From positions 469,216 through 533,215 of the forward strand of contig SJRY01000252.1 of NCBI GenBank assembly GCA_011319805.1: a stretch of DNA of 64,000 nucleotides, given 5' to 3'. The first letter of the stretch is position 1. The number at the start of each line of letters is the position of its first letter. The position numbers were made by a program, and so were the translations under genes. The notes under the pieces are model-generated. The model had not been told where the DNA came from, searched no databases, and saw nothing but the letters and a program-made list of their open reading frames with translations. Shown piece after piece: positions 1-12,440 of this stretch. This DNA comes from Macrocybe gigantea. Lineage: Eukaryota > Basidiomycota > Agaricomycetes > Agaricales > Callistosporiaceae.

Positions 1-753
1 CGCATCTCGGCGGCCTCGCCACTCTCCTCTTTGCCCGTGTCTGACTTATCAGTCTCCTCTTCACATTGCTCGTATGTCACACTTGTCATCTCTTCATCGT
101 CGTCTCTATAGGGTGCTATTGATCTAGCAGATGCCCCATAAAGAACGCCCCGACGATTAGGAGCGGACAAGTTTTCCTTCGACTCCCACCCGTGAACTCA
201 AGCTTCTCTTTTCGCGACCCGCCCAACCCTCCCTCAGTCAAGAGACACTTTATTTAGGACTTATTCATTCTGTTGGCTGTAATTACACATTTGTAAAGAC
301 CGAGCGGGCCCTCTCGCTCGGTCGCCTGTCGCCTTTCTCTCCCGCTCAATCATTATTTGGGGAGCATCACGTGGTGCTTCCCGGTTTAGGCCTAAGCTTG
401 AGTGAGCAGCAGAGGTCGTAGGGACTCTGGCCCGGCTTTGATTTCCACCCCTACCCCCAGGATCTGCTCATACAGAAATTCATCACCAAGAGTAGAGCCT
501 CGAGCTAGTCGAATCCATGTATGGATGGTTTGAAGCCGAAGTGCTTCTCATTACAAGCGCTTCGGTTCGTAACTAAATGCGAATCTTGCACGGCAGATTG
601 CGCTGCCACAGCAAGCGCTCCATTCATTCTGTTCAAGCTCTCTTATTAATCCGCTTCGGGGAATAAACCGGTCGCCAACTCATCAACGCTGAGAAGCCAA
701 GTAACATTCCCAGTACAAATACAAGACAAACATAGCCAAGATGAGCTGTACTA
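1..753. other. Intergenic stretch, no supported gene
   Basis: No frame gives a convincing protein. One plus-strand frame at 3-44 reads as a short sensible tail ending in TGA, which could be the last codons of a gene lying to the left, but it is too short to assign. The rest looks like 3' flanking sequence shared with the convergent arsenite transporter gene that ends at 754. Confidence 0.4.
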
Positions 754-2162
754 CTAGTCTACTTCTCGTCCCACTTTAATATCCGACCCATCAACAAGGC
801 TACCCATGTTAATGCCAACAGCACGGGGACTTCTACGAGCGGCCCGATAGTGGCCGCGAGCGCCTGGTCTGAACTCACGCCGTACACCGCAATAGCGACT
901 GCAATTGCCAGTTCCTATAAGAATCGATGAGAAATATAACCTTCTGATTTTAAGAATCCGTGGAACACTTACGAAATTGTTGCTTCCTGCCGTGAACGCC
1001 TGAACCACTGCCAGCTCGTAACCAAACATGTGCTTCCTTTTCTTGTGCAAATAATACATCATGAAAAACGTCGTCGTCCACATAATCACAAAGTAGAGGA
1101 TCATGGGCACGAAGACGCGGAATACAGGCCCAAGGTTGTGAACGATGTGATGCCCTTGGTAGGCAAACATGACCAGAATTGTGTATAGCAGGCCCAGCAA
1201 TGCCAGCGGCGAAAACACTGGCAGGAACCGCGTCGTGAGGAAGTGCTTGCTAGTCAGGAACCACACGCTGTAACGCGTCACCACGCCAGCGACCAGAGGT
1301 ATTCCCAAGTACTGGACCCGGTAAGTCAGTATTCTCGCTCCTATACTCGATCACTTTCACTTACAATCAAGATGGAAATTGCCACAGATCCGTACGAAAC
1401 ATGCACATGGGTATTTCCTTGGTTTCCAATGGTGTTGATGAACAGAAGCGCGTATGGTGAATATAATATGATCTGCAGGACCGAGTTCACGACGACGAGA
1501 ATGGCGCAGTACTCGCCATCCCCCTTTGCGAGCTGATTCCAGATCATGACCATGGCGATGCATCGCGCTAGGCCGACCATGATCACCCCAGTGCGGTATG
1601 TGGGCAAGTCGGGCAGCGTCGCCCACGCAAGCCCAAGCATCACGAGCGGCCCAAAGATCCAGTTCAAGATGAGGGAAATACCGATGTGCGTCCAGAGCTT
1701 TCTAGAGCGGAATAAAATCGGCAATGTTTCGTATTGCACTTTGGTGAGGATAGGCCACATCATGACGATGAGTCCTATTGCAATGGCTTCGAAGTACGTG
1801 TGCTTAGCGTTCGAAAGCAAGCCCGATGGAGCTGATACTTACGTACGGACACGCTGTCGAATTGGACAGTGTCGAATGCATCCCTGATGCTTGGGCAAAA
1901 CTCTCCAATTATTACACCAATAATCATAAAAAATATAATGAGCGGTGACAATAGTTTGTCAAGGATGCTCAGTTTGCTGAAGAGCTCTTTGGACACCGGG
2001 GATGAGCGTCAAGGGCTTTAGATCTGAGAAGAGTGACGTACGCTTCGCGATTACCTGCCGCTGTTGACCGTCTGGAGGGGACGACTCGGTCGCGGACTTG
2101 TCGACTGATACCGACGCCTCTGGGTCAGACATCAGGGAGTGAGAAGTGTTTTTTTCCGACAT
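754..2162 (-). CDS. ACR3: Arsenite efflux transporter, ACR3 family
   Basis: Plasma-membrane carrier of the bile/arsenite/riboflavin transporter superfamily, expected to export As(III) and so give arsenic resistance. After a hydrophilic Ser-rich N-terminus come the ACR3 landmarks in order: a first membrane segment around [17 protein letters not shown], then [12 protein letters not shown], then [10 protein letters not shown], then [13 protein letters not shown] (the segment carrying the conserved Cys of ACR3 proteins), then [15 protein letters not shown] near the C-terminus. About ten membrane segments are visible. At least four introns are needed, including ones near 1990-2040, 1800-1850, 1310-1365 and 915-970. 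The start chosen is the ATG at 2160-2162 because it precedes the hydrophilic leader; the stop is TAG at 754-756. No arsenate reductase or arsenite methyltransferase is adjacent, so it is not in an obvious arsenic cluster here. Family assignment is firm; exact splice sites are inferred. Confidence 0.92.
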
Positions 2163-3317
2163 GGATGTAGAGTGAAAGAAGTGAGTGCCCCTCGTCAGTT
2201 CACTCGGCCCTTACATAGAAAGGATGATTTTGATTTTCGCCAAATTCGAAATTCAAATTCAGTGGGCATGACTAACATGACTGGTCGGTGATCTTGTTTG
2301 GCAGTGTTTCCAGTTATTTTGTGACTAACGGCACTGAAGTGAAGACCAGTCATGCGTCCTTTTACTTAACTAGAGAAATAATTCGATGGCGGGACTATAG
2401 AAGGCTTGTATGCGTTCATGATTCACTTTGTTGATTTACACCAGATACCCAGAATCAATACTTCTGCTTGACAAGCTATGGCTACCTGCAATCCGGTCAG
2501 AGCGACGAACCAGAAAGAACTTGCAGTTAGTACCAATCGCGGTCATCTCCGCAGTTTCTCTGTGCGCTTCTTCATGTCACGAAATCACAAAGCTTACTTG
2601 CCTACTGTTGCCATACTGAGCATTCGCCGGGTCCGTATGCACCGTTCAACAGCATTCTGTTTATGAAATATCAGGAAAGGACAGCCTCCAGTGATCTTCC
2701 ATTGACCTCTGTCATCAGCATTATAGTCTCTTCATGGGAGTGTTCTGTAGACATCTGGCATCGGTGTTCGGTCTGGGGTGGGGCCGGACTTCATGGCCAC
2801 TCCAGTTGGTGCAGTAGCCAATTCCCTCACTTTCTGCAAATTGCCGGGGCACGAGGTCAGTACCTCGTGCCGCCAGGACATTCGCCCCAGCCGATACGTG
2901 CAGTCGATTAGCTAGGTAAGCACATGGATACATTTATCGTTTACTTGGAGATTGACGCTGTCAATTGCGATGCAGAGCTTGATGCCTATCGGATTGACAT
3001 AGCCACAAGACGCAGCCACATGCATTGTATCAATCAAAAGCGAGCGCCTAACTGGACGGACTTTGGGCCTTAGGCTGAAATCAGCCATGCCCCAAATAGT
3101 TTCAGACGCTCCCAGCGCCTAATCTGACTCAATTGACGACAGAATGACCCTGGCGATGACAAAGTTTGGACTGTGTCCCTCTAATTCCAGCCAGCACCGC
3201 CGCTTTCCTTTACATCTTTCTCAAGTGCACCCCACCATTCGCTATATAAGAAGGCTTCTTGGTTGTCCGACGTTCTTCCCCTCCTTTACGACGTAAACTC
3301 CCCACGATAGCAACGAC
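2163..3317. other. Divergent intergenic region
   Basis: About 1.15 kb between the start of the ACR3-like gene (-) and the start of the DUF6699 gene (+). Small open frames here overlap on both strands and have no recognisable domain. Apart from the TATA box close to 3243 I see no feature. Confidence 0.5.
3243..3250 (+). promoter_or_regulatory. TATA box of the DUF6699 gene
   Basis: TATATAAG lies about 70 nt before the ATG at 3318, a typical spacing for a fungal core promoter with a short 5' leader. It is followed by pyrimidine-rich sequence (3285-3296). Confidence 0.6.
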
Positions 3318-4024
3318 ATGAATCCTCCTTGGGCAAACAACTGGTATAACCCCTTCAACTATCCTTCCCAGTCTGGCCCCTTCGTTCCCCCTTCGGCCTA
3401 TGGCCCACCACCGCCAGGCTGGGATCCCAGATCATACGGACCCGTACAGCCATTCACTTGGAGTAGGTTCCCTGCCTTGTCTTCCCTTCCACCTCACGGC
3501 TGATCATCCGCGCAGGCAACAGTTATCGTTCCTCCAAATACCCTCAACTGAACCCGATCCTCGCTGCGGACACGACAATGCTTAAATATGACATCAAGAA
3601 GTCGCCACGCAGCGAAATCCTCGCGTCGACGTACATTCACAACCGGAACGAGCTCGCATTCACCACCGGCGCCTCACGCATGCGCCTGATTTCCAAGAAT
3701 TTCCCTTGGGCTATCGATATCGAGGCGCATGGGCCGATCACATGCAAAGCTGTGTGGGATGCCCTTCACGACGCGCTTCAGCAGCCCATCGAAGACTCGG
3801 AGTGGGCGCTCATCATAAACGATAAAAAAAAGCGGGAAACAGTCGAGAAGGCGCACAAGAAACGCCTCGAGACAGAGCCCAATTCGCCTCTGAAACGCAT
3901 CGACTTTCTTGGTGACACAACAAACTTTAAGGGCCTCGAGAGGGACCAGGAGTTTGAAAAGCTAAGGCTCCTCCCTGGCGATAAGGCACGCCCTGAAACG
4001 TGGGTTGTGAAGCTCGCTGGATGA
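3318..4024 (+). CDS. DUF6699 domain protein
   Basis: Two exons joined by a 53-nt intron at 3463-3515 (donor GTAGGT, acceptor GCGCAG). The N-terminal 50 residues are rich in Pro, Tyr, Trp and Gly. The rest matches the basidiomycete DUF6699 pattern: an N-terminal 'LNPILAADTTMLKYDI' strand, 'SEILASTYIHNRNELAFTTG', 'LISKNFPWAIDIEAHGPITC', a 'VWDALHDALQQPI' helix, and a basic helix ending around KKRLETE. The function of this domain is unknown. It occurs as many paralogues in mushrooms, and nothing in the neighbourhood suggests a pathway. The ATG at 3318 is well placed after a TATA box. Length (about 217 aa) is usual for the family. Confidence 0.85.
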
Positions 4025-4868
4025 TCATAATTTCATATACATACCCTCATAATGGCCGATTTCGTCTTAACTCCATTCTCTTTCGTATGTAGTGTTGTAC
4101 TGTATCACCTTACATTACTTATCGCGCGCGGGTCTGTATTCTTCAGTCTTATTTACGTTGTGGTCTTCTCAGAAGGAGATTTTTGAAACGGATTGATCGT
4201 CCAGGCGATTGGTGGGGCACTAGGGATATTTACGCGACTCGTGCCCTCGTGCCCGGAGACCACGGAGCTACGGTCGTCTGTCATGATCGATGATTATTCG
4301 GCAACTCATGTTGAAGAGGACAGAGGTAGGAATCACCACTTAGAGTAAATGCAATTGGGCTGTATTCCGCATTACCAGTCCAATGTTAACTGTAGCTTGA
4401 TGTAGTAGATTTCGCGACACAGGCATAATTTACTGTATATCTCCAAAATGAGCGATCCGAGCCGTCGAGCTACAGAAATTGTTGATGATTCACCGTATTA
4501 TTTGATGTTAGAATCGTAAAACGGCGGTGCAAGAGTGCGCCGAAAAACCGCCGATGAAAATCTCAACAAACGAGTCCATCAGTCCAAGTTAGACTGTACA
4601 ACAACTAGTAACCTCGTAATTGGTTGTATTGTCATCGTAGATGACATCACACTGTACCATTCCGATGTAACGTTGAATCGTGTTGCGAGTCATTGATCTG
4701 GCCGCTACATTTCACCAGTACCCACGTGTGCACACCCCCTGAGGTGCTTTAACTTCAACAGCCAATTAGGTGGATTCGCAACAGGTCAAGGGTGGGGAAC
4801 GACTTTTTAATTCGAATCGACCAGACAAGAAATGCGCGGCAGAGAAAACGAAGCGGTTCGAAAGACAT
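4025..4868. other. Intergenic stretch between convergent genes
   Basis: 3' flank of the DUF6699 gene (+) and of the polygalacturonase (-). Low in G+C with no convincing coding frame or repeat. Confidence 0.5.
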
Positions 4869-7008
4869 CTACTGACTGAAACCAGTGATGCCATTGAAAT
4901 TCGTGATAGGACCTGTCAAACAGGATAGAACATAACGTCAGAGCAGGAGAGTGGGTTTTCCTGTAGCCAATTTTACTGACCGGCACTGCCACCAGACACC
5001 TTGAGATTTGACCAGTTCCAGCTGCCTGTATGTACATGAATCAGAACCTGGAAAGCGAAAGGCACAGAGCAGGATACGGTCATCGACTTACCGGTACAAG
5101 AACCCACGCCGCAGTTGACGGCGACGCGTTTCGCGCTGCTTGCGACGCTGATGCTCGTTGTGGGCGTGATGAAGTTTACGCCCTGGCATGACAGGGTAAA
5201 AGAGGAGAGTCGTCAACTGGAGCTTCAGTACTGGACATATGCGCTCACAGAAACTTGAACGCCTGAGCCTGGGGTACCCAGCGTATCCGGGTAGCTCTGG
5301 AATAATCAGATTTAGAAATCTATTGGCAATGGGCTTGATGGCGACAGGTTACCTGGTCGATCAGCACGCCAAACAGCCTACATCCCGATGCAGTATTTCC
5401 CTGCATTTCAGAGGTCAGTGAACACCGTCATGCACAACAGAAACGAGCATCTCACAGAGTATGTGATGTTTGTCACAGTACTTCCAGTTGCAGTGGCGAT
5501 GGTCTTGATGCGCAGGGCCTGGTCACTTGGACAATGACGTGGGCCATTGAAGCAAAATGTTTTCACGTTGAAGGATTGACGCTTACTTGTTGACAATTGT
5601 GTTTCCGGTAATCACGATGCCGTTAACTGTCACTCCCGAGTCGATAGATCCCTGTTCGAAATAGGTCACATTCGACGTAGCAGAATATCAGACTATACAT
5701 ACAACAGAGATTCCGTGGCCTCCTGTGCAAGTATTGCCTTTGAAGACAATATTGGACCCTCTGTTGATGGCGAGACAATCGTCCTGAGAGATTGTCAGTT
5801 AAAAGACAAGCGGGGCATATAATAAAGGAAAGCCTTGCTTGGTTGTGAATAGAGCTATTGTCCACAACAGTTGGGGTAAGGCAGGCGTAGAAGCAAGCAA
5901 TGAGGCGCTCACCTGTTCTGAATGGTCAGATCAGTCGTGCTCGCATCAAAGCCGTCGGTGTTGTGACCTAGTTGTCGAAAATTAGGCCAAGTCATAATCC
6001 AGAGAATCAGCGACATACCAGCAGCTTTGCCTCCGCTCTTCGAGTTGGGCAGATCGCCTTGCGCTGACTTCGAATGAGATTAAAAGACTAGGAAAAAGGT
6101 GCGAAAGGAACTGACAGTTATCGATGGTAAGACCGGACATGACCAACGGTCCGGGATTGGAGACGGAATATGTTCGAGCCGGAGAGTTGACAACCTTGAC
6201 ATTCTGTACAAAGTATCAGCTACGAGACCTACTGCAAATGCAGATGAGATTGACGGAGAAAGTCCCAGAAATTCTGATCCTAGGAGCAGGAGTCAGCCGT
6301 ACACCTGCAAAAATACGGCACCCCATCGCGTAACAACGCACTTCATCATGGGAGCAGGTTTGACGACGCCGCCGTTCCCGCCAAGGCCGTCCTACAAAAT
6401 TTGTGAGCGGGAATGTGAGCGAAGACGTAGCGTATCCACAACTCCGGACGCACCCAGTAGAACGGTCCTCCGCCATCGAATTTGTGGCCATTCCCGTTGA
6501 CTTTGAAGCCCATTGTCAGTAAAGACATGTCATCTTGAAAACACACCAAGACAGCTCACAAGTAATGCCAGTCCCACTGATCACAGAAAGGAATGTCCAT
6601 CAAAACAACGATGGTCCTGTTCAAAGTCGTTACCTGACCGTGAATAACGGGCCCGCCCAGCTCAAATTCCCAAAGAATATGTCACCATCTGGCAACAGGA
6701 CACATTCAGCGTCTCAAAGTAACGATAATGGAACGCGAGAAAGCTCAACTCATGTTCACAGTAGTCCCCGAAAGCAGGGTCAAAGTGAGAGCCTGGCCAC
6801 CAGGGACTGTAAAGCTGTTAATGTTCACCGTCGTGCACTGGACTGCCGCAGCGACGTCTGCATGGCAGCAAGCGTATGGATCAGTACGTATGAATAAGGC
6901 GATAGCTGTCTACGCACCAGCAAGCGAAGATACCGTCCCAGTGCAATCACTTCTTGCATGCACGCCTCCAACGCCCAACAGCGCCAAGACCCAAACAGAA
7001 GCCAGCAT
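4869..7008 (-). CDS. Secreted polygalacturonase, glycoside hydrolase family 28
   Basis: Pectin-degrading enzyme that hydrolyses alpha-1,4 galacturonan outside the cell. The N-terminus (ATG at 7006-7008) encodes a clear signal peptide, roughly [20 protein letters not shown]28 landmarks follow in order: [38 protein letters not shown], the catalytic NTDGFD at about 5950, QDDC at about 5770, GGHGIS with the active-site His at about 5710, and the substrate-binding ALRIKT at about 5510. At least a dozen short introns interrupt it, many more than in ascomycete homologues. The C-terminus is best read through a last intron (donor GTCAGT near 4980, acceptor TTTGACAG near 4917) to give a tail ending [10 protein letters not shown] and TAG at 4869-4871. 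Without that intron the frame would stop at 4973. The tail resembles other basidiomycete GH28 proteins. Endo versus exo action is not decided by the sequence. Confidence 0.88.
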
Positions 7009-7667
7009 CGTTGCTTCAAGTTTTCAGTATTGCTAGAAATTGAATCCGAGTTACACATCCCAGTCCAGGCGTCCTTTTATATCCACAACCACGGAGCCAA
7101 TCTATGAACGACCATGGAAAGTCAAACGATTTTTGGACGCAGCCAGAAAGTTCCACAACGGCGGCCCGGTAGGTATGAAGTCATGCGAAAAGAAGCCGCG
7201 AGGGTAGAAGAGCCACAATTCTCCGAAGCGAATCATTTGCTAGCACAAGAGTTGTTACCGTGAGTTTCTGACGAGAGATACGGTATCGCAGAACAATGTC
7301 GTTGTTCTCACTTCCCAGAAATGTGATCAGAACAGATCAGCAAGCTCTTTGTATACAGAGCAGGCTCATAGCGAACTGCAGAGGTGGTCTTGGCGTTGTT
7401 ACGGCGAAGTTGGGACTACGGCTCTATTTTCAGCACGCAGAGCGCTCACGGACTCGAGGAGCTAAAAATAAACCGGTACACTGATTCCGCCTTTCCCGGC
7501 CTCAGCCGCTGCGCAACAAACTCGGAGAATGCAAGTCATGGTCAGTCGACGTGTGGACATTTAATATACAGTAACATCTAAAAAAATCGCAGAGAACAAC
7601 AGGCATGTCTAAAAACAAATCTACTTGTCTTTTGTGCTGACCAGCAGCTTGCTCTAACAAGTAAAGT
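7009..7667. other. Intergenic stretch
   Basis: Promoter side of the GH28 gene and 3' flank of the GH63-related gene. Apart from the TATA box nothing is recognisable; small open frames lie on both strands without domain features. Confidence 0.5.
7075..7081 (-). promoter_or_regulatory. TATA box of the polygalacturonase gene
   Basis: Minus-strand TATAAAA lies about 67 nt upstream of the chosen ATG (7008), which supports that start. Confidence 0.55.
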
Positions 7668-10600
7668 TTACAACGCATCAGGGGACAAGTCGCCCAATGT
7701 GTGAGTGTCAAAGGCGCTCGTAGCGCTGATGCTGATGGCAGACTTGGCATCGTCACCAAACTCTGAGCGGTACTCAAGCGTTTCCTGTTGAGAAAAGAGT
7801 TCCATACTCAAAAAGTCCGACAAAGAATGAACACATGAATAACTTACGTCGAAATAGTGATGAGCAAGACTCCTTGGTGCTGGAAAGGTTGGTCAGCTGG
7901 CGTATCTTTAGCAAAACAACAAAGGAACCGACTTTTTGGTGTCCTGGGAAGACGGCAACTTACACCGCTTTGTAAAATATGATATGCGACCAAGCCCGAC
8001 CTGTCATATCAAGAATACGATCGCATCTATCGACCGTTGGATGGAGGACGGAGCCAAGCTTACCATCCAGTCTGGTGCGAAGCACCCAATCCGCGACCAG
8101 TATCAGCGTGGAAAAACTGTAAAACAATGCTAAGAGCCCACATTCGCCGCTGTGAGGGAAGGTCACACACCTCATAGAACCAGACATAGTCACGAAAGTG
8201 CGGGTCATAGTCCAATTTTGCATTGCCTCCGTTAGTGGCACGCTTTCCTTCCGCATCGTGGCTAAAGATATGGATGATTCTGTGTTGGATCTCCTCTGCA
8301 ACGGCGACGAGATTCATATAGTCCCCGCTCCCAGTTGGACATTCTACCTGTTGGTGTCGGATCAGCACTAAAACATTGCAGGTCAGCCATTCGCAATCTG
8401 ACTTGTAAATCATCGCCATAATATTGGTAAAAGCGTTGAAGACTTTCGATCAACAAAAAGTTTGTGGCGAGCCCTGGCAACGGATGAGAAACCATCGATA
8501 ACATATTAAAGAATAACTCGCACAAATTGGTCCTCGCCAGTTCGAATTGCCTCCAAACATACCAGAACGCGAGTCGCCTGGCCAATATCCGATCTCATAC
8601 CGTTGGCCGTGGACATCCATGCCCCAAGGGTGATCCTTATGCAATTTTGACAGGCTGCGCATGGTAGTCAGACAAAGGACAAAGAACACATGGCATTCAA
8701 GACTCGGCGATACTGACGATCTGATGCCATATTGGCTGAAAAACTCTGCCTCGTCCAACATCTTTTCTAATATTCTCACAAGTCGGTCCTTGCTGGCGAG
8801 TGCCAACAGCCGTCGTTCGCCCTTCCCCCCGACTATGATCCAGTTAAACGTCAACCAAGAAAGACAAGATGGACAACAAATCGAAGACGGCGCCTTACCT
8901 TTCATATTGGCCACATTTCTTGCGGACAAATCCTGCCTGTTATCGATGAACCACTCGACACGCTTCTTGAATCCCGGGAAGCGGTTCAGAACTGACGGCT
9001 CCAGGACTAATGTAGCATATAACGGAATGAGCCCGACCAGGCTCCGGATGGGCAACTGCATGGAATTTCCAGGACCGAACTCAATGGCATCGTAGTACAT
9101 CCCATCCTGATCGTTCCAGAGACTAATCTCATGATCACCTTCTTTGTAGGTCATAGCATCCGCAATAAAGATGAAATGCTGGGGGATGTAATTCAATAAC
9201 ACAATTGTGACAATGAAATGCAAATCCTAACCTCGAAAAATTTCGAGGCGATATCTTCATAGACAGGATTGTGCTTTGCAAGCTCGAGGGCGATGTTCAG
9301 CCTGGCATCAATTTAAGAATGCCGTCTACCGCCAGATTATTGATTGAACATACATGCTCAGGCAATAAAATGCCATCCAAGCAGTGCCGTCCGCCTGACG
9401 CAATATTCCACCAGTGGGCAGAGGCTCTGAGCGATTAAAAGCCCCAATATTGTCCAACCCAAGAAAACCACCCTCAAAGACGTTATTTCCACCCTGGTCC
9501 TTGCGATTCACCCACCTATCAGAAGCAAATTATCGGTTAATTACTCCAACTAAAAACCAAGACGACACACCAAGTAAAATTCAGTAATAACTTTTGAAAT
9601 ACGCGCTCCAAAAATGGCAAATCCTCTTGCCCATACAGCTTGCGCTCGATCTTGAAGACTCTAAACGTCGCCCTACACTCCAACCATTAACTTCCGGACA
9701 AATAATGGCAAGGTCGTACTTGCCATGCGTGCACCGGTGGATTGACATCACTGAAATTCCACTCATAAGCAGGAATCTGGCCATCAGGTTTCATATACCA
9801 CTCGCGCGTCAACACGTCTAGCTGCGACTTTGCGAACCCCGGATCTACAACAGCGAGCGGAATGCAATGGAATGCCGTGTCCCATGCTGCGAAAAATGGA
9901 TACTCCCATCTATGTCACCGTGAGTACAGCAATTGACGAACTTGAGGCGGGACTCACTTGTCTGGCATTGAGAGGATATCCTCTATGTGCATGTGCTTCC
10001 ACTCCTGTCCAGATACCGCGAATAAACAGATCAGTAAACATTTAACTGAAAGGTTAGCTTACCCTGTTCCTGACATACTTCCTCTCAGGAGGAGGTTTTG
10101 GCTGTGCTGGGTCACCTTCAATCCATTCCTTTTGGATAAACCTGTAATACTGTTTTGTCCACAACATGCCACTCAGCGCCTGCCTCATTATCTGCTTCAG
10201 GTCATCGCTAATGGGCCCAAAGACAAACGAGGCATAGAATTCATCAGCTTCCTGCCTCCGTTCTTCTATGGAGTTGTCGAACAAGACCTCATCTTCTAAG
10301 CTGAGATCCCTCCCTAGTCGGGTCGGCGTGATCTTGAGCCGGACGACGGCGCAGCCACCGTTCCCTGGACATCATTGAATACGTAGTGTGCCGCGGCCTT
10401 GGTACCCTTTTGCTCTGGATTGACGAAAGACAAGTTGGGAGGAAAGGCGTGCATGGACCCGCTTCGGTATATCAGGACGTGCATTTCCGAAAGACGATGC
10501 GGTTCTTGATCTGATTCGTGGAGAAAAGAATCCCTCTTGGGAATCGGACTCGGGGGACGATGGCTGGTGATGATATGATCGTGGAACGCGTCTTTCACGT

Positions 10601-11863
10601 ACGGCGTCTCATTCGTGCCACCGTATAGTCTGCTGAAATTTGTTTCGTTCTCAGTGAAGAGAAGCTTGGGTTCTATAGCATCTATCTCTGGGTCCACTTC
10701 GAAATTGGTCGATGGGCCTACAGGAGGTGGGGAGAGGAGACAATACAGATGAGTTTTGCCTAATGTGGGGTGTCGAGCGGTAATGCGATTTATCTTGTTG
10801 TCTTCCGTTCCACGGACAGAACCAGAGAGTGACGGCATTGGAGGCTTCTCGGCGGGCCACGACCATGTATTCCTGAACCACAGCTGGGGGATTACATGCA
10901 AAGTGGCCGGATCTGGACCTCTATTGTAGCTTGTAATGCGGATATAAATGTTATCAGGCTCATCAGCATCTTTGGCGTACTAGAATAGAATCAGAATATG
11001 AGAGCAATTGAAATTCTGTGTCTACCTCAACAAAGACGTCCCAGTAATGATCTTCATCGAACGCGTCTGTGTCCAGTATTTCATACTCGGCGACGTCGCG
11101 ATTTCTCTTCTGGTTCTCTGCAACGAGTTCTTCATATGGGAATCGGCGCTGGGGATATTTGTAGAGGAACTTCATGTAAGAGTGAGTAGGCGTCGAGTCA
11201 AGATAATAATAAAGTTCTTTGACGTCCTCGCCATGGTTTCCCTGGTGGCCGGTCACGCCAAAAAGGCGCTCTTTCAAAATCGGATCCTCGCCATTCCAGA
11301 GGATAACGCGAAGCAGAGCCGCTGGTGGTTATCTGAGATTCCCGCGATCCCGTCCTCGCCCCACCTATATGCGCGCGAACGCGCATGCTCATGCGGAAAA
11401 TGGCTCCACGCGTCACCATTCGCCGAGTAGTCCTCCCGGACAGTTGCCTAACAGATCAGAAAGGCGCATATAACAAGAATCAGGCATCGATCAAAACGGA
11501 TATGACGAGCGTGAGCACCCATTGTCTGTCGCTTAGATACGGCCCCCATCGCTTCCAGTGCTTTTCTCTTTTCTGGTCTTGCAGGAGTCGATAACGTTCC
11601 GCACCCTTGTATTCGCCGCCAAGGCGCTGGGAGAGCCGCTCGCGATGGGACTGCGCAGACGCGTCGGACGACGATTGAGGCTTGGGCGAAGAGTCCGACG
11701 ACTGCTTCGGCAACTTCAGCGGCGCAGACTCGGGCGGCTTGGGGATGTCGATGGTGAGCGAGGGTTCGCGGTCCTGCGTCGGGGCTTCGCGCTCGACAAG
11801 ATCAGCGGGCGGCGCACTGCGAAACAACTTTTCTTGAACACGTTTAACTGCGTCAGATGGCAT
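7668..11863 (-). CDS. GH63-related glucosidase-like protein (YMR196W family)
   Basis: Long protein of the GH63-like (mannosyl-oligosaccharide glucosidase related) family typified by yeast YMR196W, whose role is not settled. The N-terminal 110 residues are disordered and Ser/Pro-rich. The conserved N-domain follows in short pieces: [52 protein letters not shown], and a block covering [20 protein letters not shown]. Around 9980-9750 lies the (alpha/alpha)6 core ([35 protein letters not shown]). The C-terminal part has [34 protein letters not shown] and GWTGLVAYHI. Many short introns. Start is the ATG at 11861-11863; stop TAA at 7668-7670. There is no signal peptide, so unlike ER glucosidase I it is probably cytosolic. 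Family membership is firm; substrate is unknown. Confidence 0.88.
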
Positions 11864-12086
11864 GATTCAAAGTTCGGTGCGGAACGAGGCCGCAGACGAC
11901 AAGCCGACATTTGCATTTTAGGCGTTACAAGTGACTGTGACCAGCGACGCGTCTACATGACGTCACTAACTACTAATTTATATTTTCTTATTTATCCAAG
12001 TTTACCACAACGCTTTGGAAGAAAAGGTCAGCAAAGCTTGCCAAGTTGATGACAAGAAGACTGACCTGATTAACGGGCGAAGCAGG

Positions 12087-12440
12087 TTACATGGGACTCC
12101 GTGAATGAGGGCTGACATTACGTGGGGTATTACTGGCTGGCGTGTTGTTCGTCGTCCGCTGGCGTCCTTGAGCAGGGAGCCCGATATTCGCCAATTGCTG
12201 TCTAAGTTGCTGTTCCTGTCTGGGCTGCCCGCTCCCGCCGCGAAATTGTTCTGCTTCCTCCCGCGCCTTTCGCTCCTTCTCCGACTCCTTCGGCGGGTCA
12301 TGTCGCCTTTCAAAGTAGTCAATTTTGGCCGTAACAACGTTGACCGAGCGACGCGCCGCCATGGCAGATGATGAATCGGTCACAACTGGGCGAGCAAGTG
12401 CGAATGGAAGCGCGAGAGCGAGAGCGAAGAAGATCCGCAT
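12087..12440 (-). CDS. Small secreted protein, unknown
   Basis: Intronless frame of about 117 aa. The chosen ATG (12438-12440) gives a textbook signal peptide (MRIFFALALALPFALA, cleavage expected after ALA). The mature part is short and hydrophilic, with an Arg-Arg pair about 15 residues after the cleavage site that could be a Kex2 site, a Lys/Glu-rich helix around EKERKAREEAEQ, and a Gln/Asn/Ser-rich tail. No cysteines and no known domain. A TATA box sits about 80 nt upstream. An in-frame upstream ATG at 12506 would bury the signal peptide and is less likely. It could be a cell-wall or signalling peptide precursor; no function is assigned. Confidence 0.55.
   Translation of the reverse strand: MRIFFALALALPFALARPVVTDSSSAMAARRSVNVVTAKIDYFERRHDPPKESEKERKAREEAEQFRGGSGQPRQEQQLRQQLANIGLPAQGRQRTTNNTPASNTPRNVSPHSRSPM

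Noticed and set aside
3..44. Short plus-strand tail ending in TGA that looks like a protein C-terminus
   Set aside because: Only 13 codons are visible; too short to support a feature.
754..2162. Bacterial horizontal transfer of the arsenite transporter
   Set aside because: ACR3 genes are common in fungi and this one has several fungal-type introns; nothing points to recent transfer.
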